Shown here piece after piece: positions 47,801 through 56,773 of a stretch of 64,000 nt of DNA. Source of the DNA: Synechococcus sp. CC9311 (GTDB lineage: Bacteria; Cyanobacteriota; Cyanobacteriia; PCC-6307; Cyanobiaceae); NCBI RefSeq assembly GCF_000014585.1, contig NC_008319.1, forward strand, positions 1,488,001 through 1,552,000, read 5' to 3'. A program made the position numbers and the translations under genes. The notes under the pieces are model-generated. The model saw nothing but the letters and a program-made list of their open reading frames with translations, searched no databases and was not told the DNA's origin. The first letter of the stretch is position 1. Each line of letters opens with the position of its first letter.

Positions 47801-48411
47801 AGTTCATTCCCAAAAAACTCCAGACGTACGGGGAGTTCACTACTTACGGGATAAACGTCAACAATGTCGCCGCGTCGGCTCCAGGTTCCCTCCTGATCAA
47901 TCGTCGAGACGCGCTCGTAGCCAAGTTGGCTTAGGTAGGTCGATAATTCTTCAAGATCGACAAGGTCGCCTTTCTTTAAAGCCCGGCAATGCTCTGCCAA
48001 GGTCTGTGGAGGTGGCAAGTGGGGCTGCAGACATCGCTCAGTGGCAACGATCGCTAAATCGCTTTTGCTGCGGTCTGTTTGCAGTTCGCTTAAGACTTGG
48101 AGCTGACCCCAGGTGATTTCAGTCGTGGAGTCAAAAGGTTCGTAGGGAGAGCCCTCACTGGTGGGATAAAGCTGTGCCCGGGACCACCCCATAAGCTCCA
48201 AGAGGGCTGTCCAGCGTCCGGCCTCCTCCAAGGTGGGAACAACCACCAGCAGTGGCTGATCCATCCGCCGTGCCAACGCACTGGCAACCAATGCACGAGC
48301 CGCTCTGCCAGCCCCACGCATTAGCAGTCGTTGGTCACGTTGCGCTCGTTCGCACAACTCACCGCTCAGCGCTGAGGTCTGCAACAGACGCACCAAAGAG
48401 CTGAGGGGCAT
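44869..48411 (-). CDS. mfd: Transcription-repair coupling factor
   Basis: From ATG 48411 (MPLSSLVRLL) 1180 residues, normal for Mfd. An N-terminal UvrB-like module (PYEPFDSTTEITWGQL; SRRGDIVDVYP) precedes the RNA polymerase-interacting domain (FVVHRNHGIGRFKKLE) and the helicase part with RLVCGDVGFGKTEVAIRA, LLVVDEEQRFGVNQKEKIK and QLRGRVGRSG, then the TRCF C-terminal domain. It releases stalled RNA polymerase and recruits UvrA. Confidence 0.97.
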   Translation of the reverse strand: MPLSSLVRLLQTSALSGELCERAQRDQRLLMRGAGRAARALVASALARRMDQPLLVVVPTLEEAGRWTALLELMGWSRAQLYPTSEGSPYEPFDSTTEITWGQLQVLSELQTDRSKSDLAIVATERCLQPHLPPPQTLAEHCRALKKGDLVDLEELSTYLSQLGYERVSTIDQEGTWSRRGDIVDVYPVSSELPVRLEFFGNELDKLREFDPASQRSLDAVDTLKLTPTGFSPLIAEGLREQVPDDLDQLLSEAQITELLEGGTPEGMRRLMGLAWDAPASLLDYLPAECCIAIDERRHGSAHGQQWLDHAEEQHAELPVSIPPLHRPIKEAMELAESFAGFDLAELQEHDSHPNAFDLASRPVPSYPNQFGKLGELIKQHQRERQAVWLLSAQPSRAVALLEEHDCITRFVPNAADTQAIDRLIEQGTPVALKTRGTAELEGLQLPAWRVVLLTDREFFGQQSLTSSGYVRRRRKAASRTVDPNKMQQGDFVVHRNHGIGRFKKLEKLAISGEVRDYLVVQYSDGILRVAADQLGSLGRFRANSDTPPQLSKMGGSAWVKAKERATKAVRKVALDLVKLYAERHQAAGFAFPIDGPWQVELEDSFPYEPTSDQLKATVDVKRDMEKPEPMDRLVCGDVGFGKTEVAIRAIFKAITAGKQVAMLAPTTVLAQQHWRTLSERFAPYPIKVALLNRFRTAGERKTILEELKTGTIDAVVGTHQLLSKNTAFDKLGLLVVDEEQRFGVNQKEKIKALRKDVDVLTLSATPIPRTLYMSLSGVREMSLITTPPPLRRPIKTHLAALDDEAVRSSIRQELDRGGQVFYVVPRVEGIEEVAGKLREMLPGLKLLVAHGQMAEGELESAMVAFNGGEADVMLCTTIVESGLDIPRVNTILIEDAHRFGLAQLYQLRGRVGRSGVQAHAWLFYPGDASLSEAARQRLRAIQEFAQLGSGYQLAMRDMEIRGVGNLLGVEQSGQMEAIGFDLYMEMLQESLAEIQGQDIPAVDDTQVDLQVTAFIPADWIVDADEKMSAYRAASECLSSEALVELAAGWADRYGALPGPVQSLLQLMELKLLAKRCGFARIRPEKPNIAFETPMEEPAFRLLRQGLPQHLHGRLVYQAGTGSVAKVLVRGLGVLPMERQLDELKGWLEQMAAQIPDTDGLTREQRDQQQKDRNEAVLTV

Positions 48412-48492
48412 GGCAGAACAAACGTCGGCAACGCATGATTGTCGCAATTCATTGCCTGGTAGCGCGTGATTCGCTAACTACCCAAAATATTC

Positions 48493-48735
48493 ATGCCCCG
48501 TTTTCGCTGCCCAGAATGCTGTTGTGGACCAGCTGTTGTCCTTCACCCACCACCTGGAGCGACGCCGATTTGTGTGCGCTGTGGAGCCGTTTTAGAGAAG
48601 CAGCCCCTCGTCAAACCAGTGCCCTTGCTCGTATTGCTAGCCGTAGGCAGCGCCTTAATCACGCTGTCGATTCCGGCACTGTTTACTCCGCGGCCGCTAC
48701 CGCCTCAATCCAATCCACCGGGCAGGACAGTTTAA
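48493..48735 (+). CDS. Small zinc-ribbon membrane protein
   Basis: 80 residues: an N-terminal four-Cys ribbon (FRCPECCCG and ICVRCGAVLE, two CxxC pairs about 17 residues apart) followed by one hydrophobic helix (VKPVPLLVLLAVGSALITL) and a proline-rich tail. The pattern suggests a membrane-tethered zinc ribbon; function unknown. It diverges from mfd. Confidence 0.72.
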   Translation: MPRFRCPECCCGPAVVLHPPPGATPICVRCGAVLEKQPLVKPVPLLVLLAVGSALITLSIPALFTPRPLPPQSNPPGRTV

Positions 48736-48765
48736 TCGCAACAACCTAGGCATTAACAATCAACC

Positions 48766-49323
48766 ATGAATGAGCAAATGGCGGAACTAAAAATCAAAAA
48801 AAGTAGAAGAGCCCGATTCGAATCTCGTTTTGAACATTTTCTTTGGCGATTCCGCTTGGTAACCATCCTGCCTGTTGTGATGAGTCTCCTTGGCAGCGTT
48901 AGTTGTTTCATCCTTGGAACTCAGGAGGAGGTCCATGCACTTAGCCATTTATTCCAAGGATCCTTCAACCCAGACAAAAGTATTATTTTACTCGGAAAAG
49001 TAGTTGGCGGAATCGATTACTATGTGATCGGCATCGCCTTGCTTATTTTCGGATATGGAATCTACGAACTGATCATTTCTGACATCGACCCAAGACTCCA
49101 AGACCTATCAAAAGAAAGGCGAAATATTCTGAGCATCAATTCACTTGAAGCCCTCAAACAGAAGCTAACAAACGTCATCATTGTTGCTTTAATCGTAACA
49201 GCATTCAAGCTAATGATTAGCTATGAAGTGGAATCAATATCAGACATACTTCAATACTGTGGATGCGTACTCATGCTTGCATTTAGTGCTTGGCTCGTGG
49301 GCAAAAACCACAAAAGCACATAA
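48766..49323 (+). CDS. UPF0114/YqhA-type membrane protein
   Basis: 185 residues with four hydrophobic segments. The YqhA-like pattern FRLVTILPVVMSLLGSV, then GGIDYYVIGIALLIFGYGIY, and DLSKERRNILSINSLEALK fits UPF0114. The role is unknown, though a channel-like function has been suggested for relatives. It lies 30 bases after the zinc-ribbon gene. Confidence 0.85.
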   Translation: MNEQMAELKIKKSRRARFESRFEHFLWRFRLVTILPVVMSLLGSVSCFILGTQEEVHALSHLFQGSFNPDKSIILLGKVVGGIDYYVIGIALLIFGYGIYELIISDIDPRLQDLSKERRNILSINSLEALKQKLTNVIIVALIVTAFKLMISYEVESISDILQYCGCVLMLAFSAWLVGKNHKST

Positions 49324-49441
49324 AGGTTTCAGCCAGCCAGCCCATCAACGATAGAAACCCCATCACAGAGCAGACTCAAGCCGAAGATCTTGATCTGTCA
49401 TTATCAGCACCCTAAACTGATTCATGACATGACCAATTGCT

Positions 49442-49648
49442 ATGAAATTTTATCCAAAAGGCACGGGAGCAGGCATTTCACTGTTCATTGTGATTGCACT
49501 TGGTATTTACGCCGTCTCTCAAATCGAAGCCATGAAGCGTGCCGCCTTCAGAGAAGGTTTTAGTTGTGCAATCGACGAAACAACTCGAAGCCTTCACTCC
49601 TCTTACCAGTGCCAAGACTACAGAAAAATGGTCGAAGAAAAAATCTAA
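49442..49648 (+). CDS. Small membrane-anchored protein of 68 residues
   Basis: One N-terminal hydrophobic segment (GAGISLFIVIALGIYAV) is followed by a soluble tail with two cysteines (FSCAIDE and YQCQDY). It follows the YqhA gene by about 120 bases. No family is recognised. Confidence 0.55.
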   Translation: MKFYPKGTGAGISLFIVIALGIYAVSQIEAMKRAAFREGFSCAIDETTRSLHSSYQCQDYRKMVEEKI

Positions 49649-49801
49649 AGAGCTAAAGAGATTATCAACCGATAGTCGTTGTAACCCATAGATCTAAGCA
49701 AGCAATAGCTACATACAACCAATTCCTTCAAAGCATTCTTCAGGTAGAGAGCTTAAAATACAAAAGCCGCATCTCTTACAACAATTGATAGTCGCCCTAT
49801 C

Positions 49802-49827
49802 AAAAAACCCCTGCCATGCGGCAGAGG
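49802..49827 (-). terminator. Intrinsic terminator of the rpe gene
   Basis: Minus strand: stem CCTCTGCC with GGCAGGGG around GCAT (one G-U pair), then six T residues at the 49802 end. It lies about 60 bases past the rpe stop at 49885. Confidence 0.75.
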
Positions 49828-49884
49828 CCAGAGACAATTACATTAAACCTAAACCAACGTCCAGTTCCCTGGCAAAACGCTGAA

Positions 49885-50556
49885 TCAAGAAGGGCGCTTG
49901 CTATTACGGATTCCCTGAATCGCCGCTGCATAATCGGGTTGATTAAACACACCGGAACCACTCACGATTGCATTTGCACCGGCTTCAATCACTTTCCAGG
50001 CATTCGCTGCTTTCACGCCACCATCAACTTCAATCCAAGGGTCCAAACCTTTTTCATCACACATGCGACGTAAATCGCGGATTTTCTGTACTTGATTATC
50101 AATAAAGCTCTGACCGCCAAAACCAGGGTTCACACTCATGATCAAAACCAGATCACAAAGCTCTAAGCAATACTCAAGAGTATCGAGTGGAGTACTCGGA
50201 TTAAGAACAGCTCCCGCCATTTTCCCAAGATCCTTAATCTGAGCAAGATTTCTGTGCAGGTGTGGGCAGGCCTCAACCTGTACAGAAATGATGTCTGCCC
50301 CAGCTTTCGCAAAGTCCTCCACATAATTCTCTGGCTGCACAATCATGAGGTGCACATCCAAAGGTTTTTTGGTGACCGGACGAAGAGCCTCAACGATCAG
50401 TGGACCAATCGTGATGTTGGGGACGAATCGACCATCCATCACGTCGACATGAATCCAGTCTGCACCTGCCTCGTCAACAGCTTTGACATCTTCACCAAGG
50501 CGTGAAAAATCTGCAGACAATATCGACGGAGACACCACAAGAGATTGGCGGGACAT
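49885..50556 (-). CDS. rpe: Ribulose-phosphate 3-epimerase, canonical form
   Basis: 223 residues, TIM barrel. It interconverts ribulose-5-phosphate and xylulose-5-phosphate in the Calvin and pentose phosphate pathways. All four metal-ligand positions known for the family are present: His36 and Asp38 (WIHVDVMDG), His69 (LDVHLM) and Asp178 (IEVDGG). The phosphate-binding NPGFGGQ is intact. Its paralogue lies 49 bases upstream on the same strand. Confidence 0.95.
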   Translation of the reverse strand: MSRQSLVVSPSILSADFSRLGEDVKAVDEAGADWIHVDVMDGRFVPNITIGPLIVEALRPVTKKPLDVHLMIVQPENYVEDFAKAGADIISVQVEACPHLHRNLAQIKDLGKMAGAVLNPSTPLDTLEYCLELCDLVLIMSVNPGFGGQSFIDNQVQKIRDLRRMCDEKGLDPWIEVDGGVKAANAWKVIEAGANAIVSGSGVFNQPDYAAAIQGIRNSKRPS

Positions 50557-50605
50557 CGAGTAGAGATGGATTAATACACCTCTACGTTACATCTGTTACA
50601 CGATG

Positions 50606-51340
50606 TCAGGCTGGTGTCGATAACACGTTTCCAGACTGAGCTTCGCTAGCAACGCGACGGAGGTCATCGCATCCTTCTTTCAGGCTCGGATAAGCAAACA
50701 TTCCGCTTCCAGCGATAAAGCAGTTCGCACCAGCTGCGCAGCACTGGGAAATAGTCCAGTTGGCCTTGATGCCGCCATCAACTTCAATATCCACGTCAAG
50801 ATTTCGCTCAACGATGTTCTTTCTTAGCTCGGAGATTTTGTTGAGCATGGTTGGGATGTAGGCCTGCCCACCGAAGCCAGGATTGACGGTCATCACCAGC
50901 ACGTGGTCAACCAGGTCCAAAACGTCCTTCACCATTTCCATTGGAGTGTGTGGATTGAGTGCCACAGAAGGGCTTCCACCCAGTTGACGAATCCTTCCTA
51001 GAATTCGGTGCAAATGGGTATTCGCTTCAACGTGGGCGATAACGACTCCTGGCTCCCCATTGGCCCCTTTGGTGGCCTCTACGTACTCCTCGAGCATGGT
51101 TTCACAGTTGTATTGACTCACCATGAGCTGAGTTTCAAACGGGACGTTGCAGTAACGCCGGCAGGCTTTGATCAGCTCGGGGCCAAAGGTGAGATTGGGA
51201 ACAAAATTCCCGTCCATCACATCAAACTGAATGCGATCAACACCAGCATCTTCGAGATCTTTTACGCATTGCCCCATTGCTGCCCAGTCAGCAGGCAAAA
51301 CAGAGGGAATGATCTGAATAGGGCGATGCGTCGCAGCCAT
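50606..51340 (-). CDS. Ribulose-phosphate 3-epimerase paralogue with both ligand His changed to Gln
   Basis: 244 residues with the clear Rpe barrel ([39 protein letters not shown]). The two metal-ligand histidines are Gln here: Gln38 (RIQFDVMDG) and Gln71 (ETQLMV), whereas Asp40 and Asp188 remain. The family His-rich loop (NTHLHRIL) persists. It may be an epimerase with altered metal use, act on another substrate, or be non-catalytic. It sits divergent to glpX, about 90-160 bases apart, and upstream of the canonical rpe. Confidence 0.9.
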   Translation of the reverse strand: MAATHRPIQIIPSVLPADWAAMGQCVKDLEDAGVDRIQFDVMDGNFVPNLTFGPELIKACRRYCNVPFETQLMVSQYNCETMLEEYVEATKGANGEPGVVIAHVEANTHLHRILGRIRQLGGSPSVALNPHTPMEMVKDVLDLVDHVLVMTVNPGFGGQAYIPTMLNKISELRKNIVERNLDVDIEVDGGIKANWTISQCCAAGANCFIAGSGMFAYPSLKEGCDDLRRVASEAQSGNVLSTPA

Positions 51341-51496
51341 TAAAAATTGTCATTAACTCGCGAAATTTTATAGAAGCTTTGGGGCTCTAGAGGTGTCCAG
51401 ATAACACTGATACAGTGAGCCGCGCATATGAGACAGAAATCCCTGCTGTTGCAGGCTTTCTCCTCAAAGCCTCCCTTTACCCCCCGCAGCACTTAC

Positions 51497-52501
51497 GTGG
51501 ATCGCACTCTCATCCAGGAAATTCTCGAGATCGTCGAGCAGGCCGCCATCGCTTCCGCCACGCTCTCCGGCAAAGGTCTGAAGGATGAAGCCGATGCTTT
51601 GGCTGTTGATGCCATGCGCAAGCGCATGAATCAGATTCAAATGAAGGGCCGCATTGTGATCGGTGAGGGGGAACGCGACGAAGCTCCCATGCTCTACATC
51701 GGTGAAGAAGTCGGTACCGGCACTGGCCCTGGAGTCGACTTCGCTGTTGACCCTTGCGAAGGCACAAACCTTTGTGCGTACAGCCAACGCGGCTCCATGG
51801 CGGTTCTCGCAGCGTCCGACCGCGGTGGACTGTTCAACGCTCCCGACTTCTACATGAAGAAATTGGCTGCTCCACCGGCAGCGAAAGGCAAGGTTGACAT
51901 TCGCAAGTCTGCGACTGAAAACATCAAGATTCTGAGTGAGTGCTTGGGTCTTGCTCCTGATGAACTCACCATCGTGGTGATGGACCGTGCCCGTCACAAA
52001 GACCTCATCACTGAAATCCGCGCCACCGGTGCTCGTATTCAGCCCATCTCAGATGGTGATGTACAAGCGGCTATTGCTTGTGGTTTTGCTGGAACTGGAA
52101 CCCACTGCCTGATGGGCATTGGTGCTGCTCCTGAGGGTGTGATCTCCGCGGCCGCGATGCGCGCATTAGGCGGACACTTCCAAGGACAACTGGTGTATGA
52201 CCCAGCCATTGCTCAGACCTCTGAGTGGGCAGATATGACGAAGGAAGGCAATCTCGCCCGCCTCGCAGAAATGGGCATTACCGACCCCGATAAGGTGTAC
52301 GAAGCCAGTGAGCTTGCCTGCGGAGAGCACGTTGTGTTCGCCGGCAGCGGCATCACAGATGGTCTTCTTTTCAACGGAGTGAAGTTCGAAACTGATTGCA
52401 CCCGCACGAGCAGCTTGATCATCAGCAACCTGAACAACACCTGCAGTTTCACTAACACCATCCACATGAAGGATGGAGCTCAAAGCATCGCTTTGAACTG
52501 A
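51497..52501 (+). CDS. glpX: Fructose-1,6/sedoheptulose-1,7-bisphosphatase, class II
   Basis: The dual bisphosphatase of the cyanobacterial Calvin cycle. GTG 51497 ([16 protein letters not shown]) gives the family N-terminus and 334 residues; an in-frame ATG at 51428 would add 23 unusual residues and is less likely, although neither start has a strong Shine-Dalgarno. Signatures include [39 protein letters not shown] and [19 protein letters not shown]. It precedes hemA by 27 bases. Confidence 0.94.
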   Translation: MDRTLIQEILEIVEQAAIASATLSGKGLKDEADALAVDAMRKRMNQIQMKGRIVIGEGERDEAPMLYIGEEVGTGTGPGVDFAVDPCEGTNLCAYSQRGSMAVLAASDRGGLFNAPDFYMKKLAAPPAAKGKVDIRKSATENIKILSECLGLAPDELTIVVMDRARHKDLITEIRATGARIQPISDGDVQAAIACGFAGTGTHCLMGIGAAPEGVISAAAMRALGGHFQGQLVYDPAIAQTSEWADMTKEGNLARLAEMGITDPDKVYEASELACGEHVVFAGSGITDGLLFNGVKFETDCTRTSSLIISNLNNTCSFTNTIHMKDGAQSIALN

Positions 52502-52528
52502 TTCACGCAGCAACAGAGGGATTTCTCC

Positions 52529-53842
52529 ATGCATATCGCCGTAGTCGGCCTCAGTCATCGAACGGCTCCGGTCGAAGTGCGGGAAAAGCTCAGCATTCCT
52601 GAGCAAACCATGGAGGAATCCCTACAAAACCTGCGAAATCATGAGCAGGTGTTGGAGGCCTCGATCCTCAGCACCTGCAACCGACTGGAGATTTACACCT
52701 TGGTGCGCAATCCGGATTTAGGGATTGCTGCTGTACGCGATTTTCTGAGTGGACACTCCGGTTTGGAAAGCCGTGATCTATCTCCGCACCTCTTCACTTA
52801 TCACCATGACGAAGCCATTGCGCATTTGATGCGAGTGACTGCTGGACTCGACAGCCTTGTTCTTGGTGAAGGACAAATCTTGTCCCAGGTCAAGAAAATG
52901 ATGCGCCTGGGCCAAGAGCACAAATCAATCGGTCCAATTCTCAATCGTCTGTTGACGCAGGCTGTCAGCACAGGAAAGCGAGTCCGCTCTGAAACCAATC
53001 TCAGCACCGGTGCTGTGTCCGTCAGCTCAGCAGCGGTTGAATTGGCTCAACTCAAACTTGGACAATCTCGCGGCCAAGATGCGTTGGTCACCCTTGAAAC
53101 GGAGCAAATCGCCGTTGTTGGTGCTGGACGCATGAGCCGTTTGTTGCTCCAACATCTCCAAGCGAAGGGAGCCTCTGGAGTGGTGTTGCTGAATCGCACC
53201 ATTGAACGAGCCTCAGCATTAGCAACTGACTTTCCAAACCTGCCCATTCAGTGCAGAGGACTCGACGACCTTGATCAGTGCCTGAGCACCTGTTCGTTGG
53301 TCTTTACAAGCACAGCAGTCGATGACCCGATCATTGACGCCAACAGATTGAACGCTCTCAATCGCCGCAGCTCATTGCGACTGATTGATATCGGGGTGCC
53401 TCGCAACATTGCTTCCGATGTACACGAGGTGTCCGGGGTTGAATCTCACGATGTGGATGATCTTCAGGAGGTTGTAGAGCGCAACCAAGAAGCTCGACAG
53501 CAGGTTGCTCGGGAGGCTGAAGGACTGTTGTTAGAAGAGGGACGCCTGTTCCTCGAGTGGTGGGACAGCCTGGAGGCCGTTCCCACCATCAACCGTTTGA
53601 GGGCCTCACTTGAGGAGATCCGAGTCGAGGAACTCACCAAAGCACTGAGCCGCATGGGTCCTGATTTCTCAGCGCGAGAACGCAAGGTTGTGGAAGCCTT
53701 AACCAAGGGAATGATCAACAAAATCCTCCACACACCTGTGACTCAGCTCCGCAGTCCACAGCAACGCAGCGAACGACAACAGGCACTCCAGGTCGTCGAA
53801 AAAATCTTTGATTTGGAATCTGGAGCTGCGACGCAAGATTAA
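52529..53842 (+). CDS. hemA: Glutamyl-tRNA reductase
   Basis: The first committed step of tetrapyrrole synthesis by the C5 route. 437 residues: the catalytic domain with the nucleophile Cys in LSTCNRLEIY and GLDSLVLGEGQILSQVK, an NADPH domain (IAVVGAGRMSRLLLQHL) and a C-terminal dimerisation domain. It is placed between glpX and glgC, as in other marine picocyanobacteria. Confidence 0.97.
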   Translation: MHIAVVGLSHRTAPVEVREKLSIPEQTMEESLQNLRNHEQVLEASILSTCNRLEIYTLVRNPDLGIAAVRDFLSGHSGLESRDLSPHLFTYHHDEAIAHLMRVTAGLDSLVLGEGQILSQVKKMMRLGQEHKSIGPILNRLLTQAVSTGKRVRSETNLSTGAVSVSSAAVELAQLKLGQSRGQDALVTLETEQIAVVGAGRMSRLLLQHLQAKGASGVVLLNRTIERASALATDFPNLPIQCRGLDDLDQCLSTCSLVFTSTAVDDPIIDANRLNALNRRSSLRLIDIGVPRNIASDVHEVSGVESHDVDDLQEVVERNQEARQQVAREAEGLLLEEGRLFLEWWDSLEAVPTINRLRASLEEIRVEELTKALSRMGPDFSARERKVVEALTKGMINKILHTPVTQLRSPQQRSERQQALQVVEKIFDLESGAATQD

Positions 53843-53907
53843 TTTCCTGCAATCTCCACGATCTGGCCCAAGGGTTGGTTTGGAATGCAAAAAATCCAGT
53901 AAGTTTG

Positions 53908-53929
53908 CCCCGCATAGCCGAAAGGCGGG
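53908..53929 (+). promoter_or_regulatory. GNRA-tetraloop hairpin over the glgC ribosome-binding site
   Basis: GCC-GAAA-GGC (53917-53926) is extended by CCC (53908-53910) with GGG (53927-53929) across a bulge. The GGGAG that would serve as Shine-Dalgarno (from 53927) is in the 3' arm, seven bases before the glgC ATG. A fold could therefore lower translation initiation; this is inference. Confidence 0.4.
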
Positions 53930-53935
53930 AGCTGC

Positions 53936-55231
53936 ATGAAGCGAGTACTGGCAATCATTCTCGGGGGAGGGGCTGGCACCCGTCTCCAACCACTGACAAA
54001 GATGAGAGCCAAGCCAGCAGTGCCTTTGGCGGGCAAATATCGACTGATTGATATTCCTATCAGCAATTGCATCAACTCCAGCATCAACAAGATGTATGTG
54101 TTGACGCAATTCAATAGTGCGTCACTGAATCGTCACCTCAGCCAGACATACAACCTCAACGCCGGATTTGGACAAGGGTTTGTCGAAGTCTTAGCTGCGC
54201 AACAAACGCTCGACAGCCCGTCCTGGTTCGAAGGAACGGCTGATGCCGTGCGCCAGTACCAAACCCTGTTCCGAGAATGGGATGTTGATGAATACCTGAT
54301 CCTCTCCGGTGATCAGCTCTATCGAATGGACTACAGCCGTTTTGTGGAGCATCACCGCAGTACCGGCGCTGACCTCACGGTTGCAGCACTGCCTGTTGAT
54401 GCTGCGCAAGCAGAAGCATTCGGTTTGATGCGCACCGATGAGGTCGGGAATATCAAGGAATTCCGCGAGAAGCCCAAGGGAGATTCCTTAAAGGCAATGG
54501 CCGTTGACACGTCCCGTTTTGGCCTCAGTGTTGAGTCCTCGAAGGAGCGCCCTTACCTGGCTTCCATGGGCATCTATGTGTTCAGTCGCAAAACTCTTTT
54601 TGATCTCCTTGACGCCAATCCCGGCCATAAGGATTTCGGCAAGGAAGTGATCCCAGAAGCGCTGTCACGTGGCGACAATCTCAAGAGCTACGTCTTTGAC
54701 GATTATTGGGAAGACATCGGAACCATCGGTGCTTTCTATGAAGCCAATCTGGCTCTCACTCAACAGCCAACACCGCCCTTCAGCTTTTACGACGAAGCCT
54801 TCCCGATTTACACACGTCCTCGGTATTTGCCCCCTAGCAAGTTTGTGGACAGCCAGATCACAGATTCGATTATTAGTGAAGGATCGATTATCAAGGCCTG
54901 CAGCATCCACCACTCTGTACTGGGTGTGCGCAGTCGCGTGGAAAACAATGTGGTCCTCCAGGATTCATTGTTGATGGGAGCTGACTTCTTTGAATCGCAA
55001 GGCGAACGCGAAACTTTAAGGGCACGCGGTGGTATTCCAGTTGGAGTTGGTGAAGGCACCACTGTGAAGGGAGCCATTCTTGATAAAAATGCTCGCATTG
55101 GTAAAAACGTCACCATCGTGAATAAGGATCGCGTGGAAGAAGCTGATCGCCCTGACCAAGGCTTCTACATTCGTAATGGAATCATCGTTGTCGTTAAAAA
55201 TGCATCGATTGCCGACGACACAGTGATTTGA
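53936..55231 (+). CDS. glgC: Glucose-1-phosphate adenylyltransferase
   Basis: 431 residues. It makes ADP-glucose, the donor for glycogen. The nucleotidyltransferase N-domain has [20 protein letters not shown] and [18 protein letters not shown], with [10 protein letters not shown] for the substrate and the regulatory region near [12 protein letters not shown]. The C-terminal left-handed beta-helix runs to the end. Known cyanobacterial enzymes are activated by 3-PGA and inhibited by phosphate. Confidence 0.97.
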   Translation: MKRVLAIILGGGAGTRLQPLTKMRAKPAVPLAGKYRLIDIPISNCINSSINKMYVLTQFNSASLNRHLSQTYNLNAGFGQGFVEVLAAQQTLDSPSWFEGTADAVRQYQTLFREWDVDEYLILSGDQLYRMDYSRFVEHHRSTGADLTVAALPVDAAQAEAFGLMRTDEVGNIKEFREKPKGDSLKAMAVDTSRFGLSVESSKERPYLASMGIYVFSRKTLFDLLDANPGHKDFGKEVIPEALSRGDNLKSYVFDDYWEDIGTIGAFYEANLALTQQPTPPFSFYDEAFPIYTRPRYLPPSKFVDSQITDSIISEGSIIKACSIHHSVLGVRSRVENNVVLQDSLLMGADFFESQGERETLRARGGIPVGVGEGTTVKGAILDKNARIGKNVTIVNKDRVEEADRPDQGFYIRNGIIVVVKNASIADDTVI

Positions 55232-55346
55232 CGACAAACTGCATAGAAGATTGGCTCCTCCATCTCTTATCCCTGACAGAGGTGGACCAGTTTGCAGCGG
55301 ATTTTTGATCCTGTGGTCACACTGACTTCAGTGAATGCAGTTTTTG

Positions 55347-56765
55347 ATGTCGAAGTCTCACTTTGGTCTTATCGGTCTAGGCGTGATGGGCGAAAACCTT
55401 GTTCTCAATGCTGAGAGCAATGGTTTTTCAAGTGTTGTTTACAACCGCACTTATTCAAAGACGGAAGACTTTCTGAAAGGTCGAGGTGCCGGAAAAAACA
55501 TTCAAGGAGCAACCGACCTTCAGGATTTTGTCAACAAATTAGAACGACCTCGCCGCATCTTGATGATGGTGAAAGCGGGTGGTCCTGTTGATGCAGTGAT
55601 TGAACAGATTTCTCCCTTTTTAGACGAAGGTGATCTCCTGATTGATGGTGGCAACTCGGAATATCACGACACGGAGCGTCGTGTTGCCGAGTTGGAAAGC
55701 AAGAGCTTTGGCTTTATTGGCATGGGCGTGTCCGGGGGGGCCAAAGGTGCTCTTGAAGGGCCGAGCATGATGCCTGGCGGCACCAAAGCGTCTTACGACG
55801 CCATTGAGAGTCTCGTCACAAAAATGGCGGCCCAAGTCGAAGACGGTCCTTGTGTCACCTACATCGGCCCAGGCGGTTCAGGGCACTTTGTCAAAACAGT
55901 GCACAACGGCATCGAGTACGGCATCGAGCAAATCCTGGCTGAGGGCTATGACCTCATGAAGAGGGTTGGGGGGATGAATGGCACCCAGATGGCCGATGTC
56001 TTTGCCCATTGGAACAGCACCGAGGAGCTCGCCTCTTACCTCGTTGAGATCACAGAGGTCTGCTTGCGTACGAAGGATCCTGATGATGGGAGCGATCTGA
56101 TCGAAAAGATCCAGGACAAAGCAGGACAAAAAGGCACAGGCTTATGGACTGTGGTGAGTGCCTTGCAGATGGGTGCGTCTGTACCAACCATTTATGCAGC
56201 TCTCAATGGCCGCGTGATGAGTTCGATGAAAGATCAGCGAGTCAAAGCGGAAACCATCCTCAAAGGCCCTGCGGTCAAAGCCTTTGATCTTGGCACCCCT
56301 GCCGATGGCATGGCACCACTGATGGATGCGATGGTGCTCTCCTGCATGGCCAGCTATGCCCAAGGAATGGAGCTTCTTCGGATTGCCTCCGCAGAGCATG
56401 ATTACAACTTGAACATGCCCTCGATCGCTCAGATCTGGAAGGGTGGCTGCATCATTCGCGCGCGACTTCTCCAACGGATTCAGGATGCTTTCACAACCGA
56501 TCCGCAGCTGAACAATCTGCTCATTGATCCTTGGTTTGCCAATCAGGTCAACACCCGACTTCCTGGTTTAGCCCAAGTCGTTGCAGGAGCCGCTGAGGCC
56601 GGAATTCCTGTGCCCTGCTTGAGCAACACACTCGACTACATCAACAGCTATCGCACAGCTCGTCTGCCTCAGAATGCAGTTCAAGCCATGCGCGACTGCT
56701 TTGGCTCCCACACCTATCAACGCGTTGATAAAGAAGGAACGTTTCACACCGAGTGGTTGGATTGA
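55347..56765 (+). CDS. gnd: 6-phosphogluconate dehydrogenase
   Basis: The oxidative pentose-phosphate step to ribulose-5-phosphate. From ATG 55347 (MSKSHFGLIGLGVMGENL) 472 residues. It has the NADP site GLGVMGENL, MMVKAGGPVD, SGGAKGALEGPSMMPGG (substrate loop) and GPGGSGHFVKTVHNGIEYG with the catalytic Lys. An ATG four codons upstream is an alternative. It precedes pgl by eight bases. Confidence 0.96.
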   Translation: MSKSHFGLIGLGVMGENLVLNAESNGFSSVVYNRTYSKTEDFLKGRGAGKNIQGATDLQDFVNKLERPRRILMMVKAGGPVDAVIEQISPFLDEGDLLIDGGNSEYHDTERRVAELESKSFGFIGMGVSGGAKGALEGPSMMPGGTKASYDAIESLVTKMAAQVEDGPCVTYIGPGGSGHFVKTVHNGIEYGIEQILAEGYDLMKRVGGMNGTQMADVFAHWNSTEELASYLVEITEVCLRTKDPDDGSDLIEKIQDKAGQKGTGLWTVVSALQMGASVPTIYAALNGRVMSSMKDQRVKAETILKGPAVKAFDLGTPADGMAPLMDAMVLSCMASYAQGMELLRIASAEHDYNLNMPSIAQIWKGGCIIRARLLQRIQDAFTTDPQLNNLLIDPWFANQVNTRLPGLAQVVAGAAEAGIPVPCLSNTLDYINSYRTARLPQNAVQAMRDCFGSHTYQRVDKEGTFHTEWLD

Positions 56766-56773
56766 GCTGATTG

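Noticed and set aside
48435-48749. 104-codon plus-strand frame overlapping the zinc-ribbon gene
   Set aside because: It is another frame over the same DNA; the zinc-ribbon frame has clear CxxC pairs and a membrane helix.
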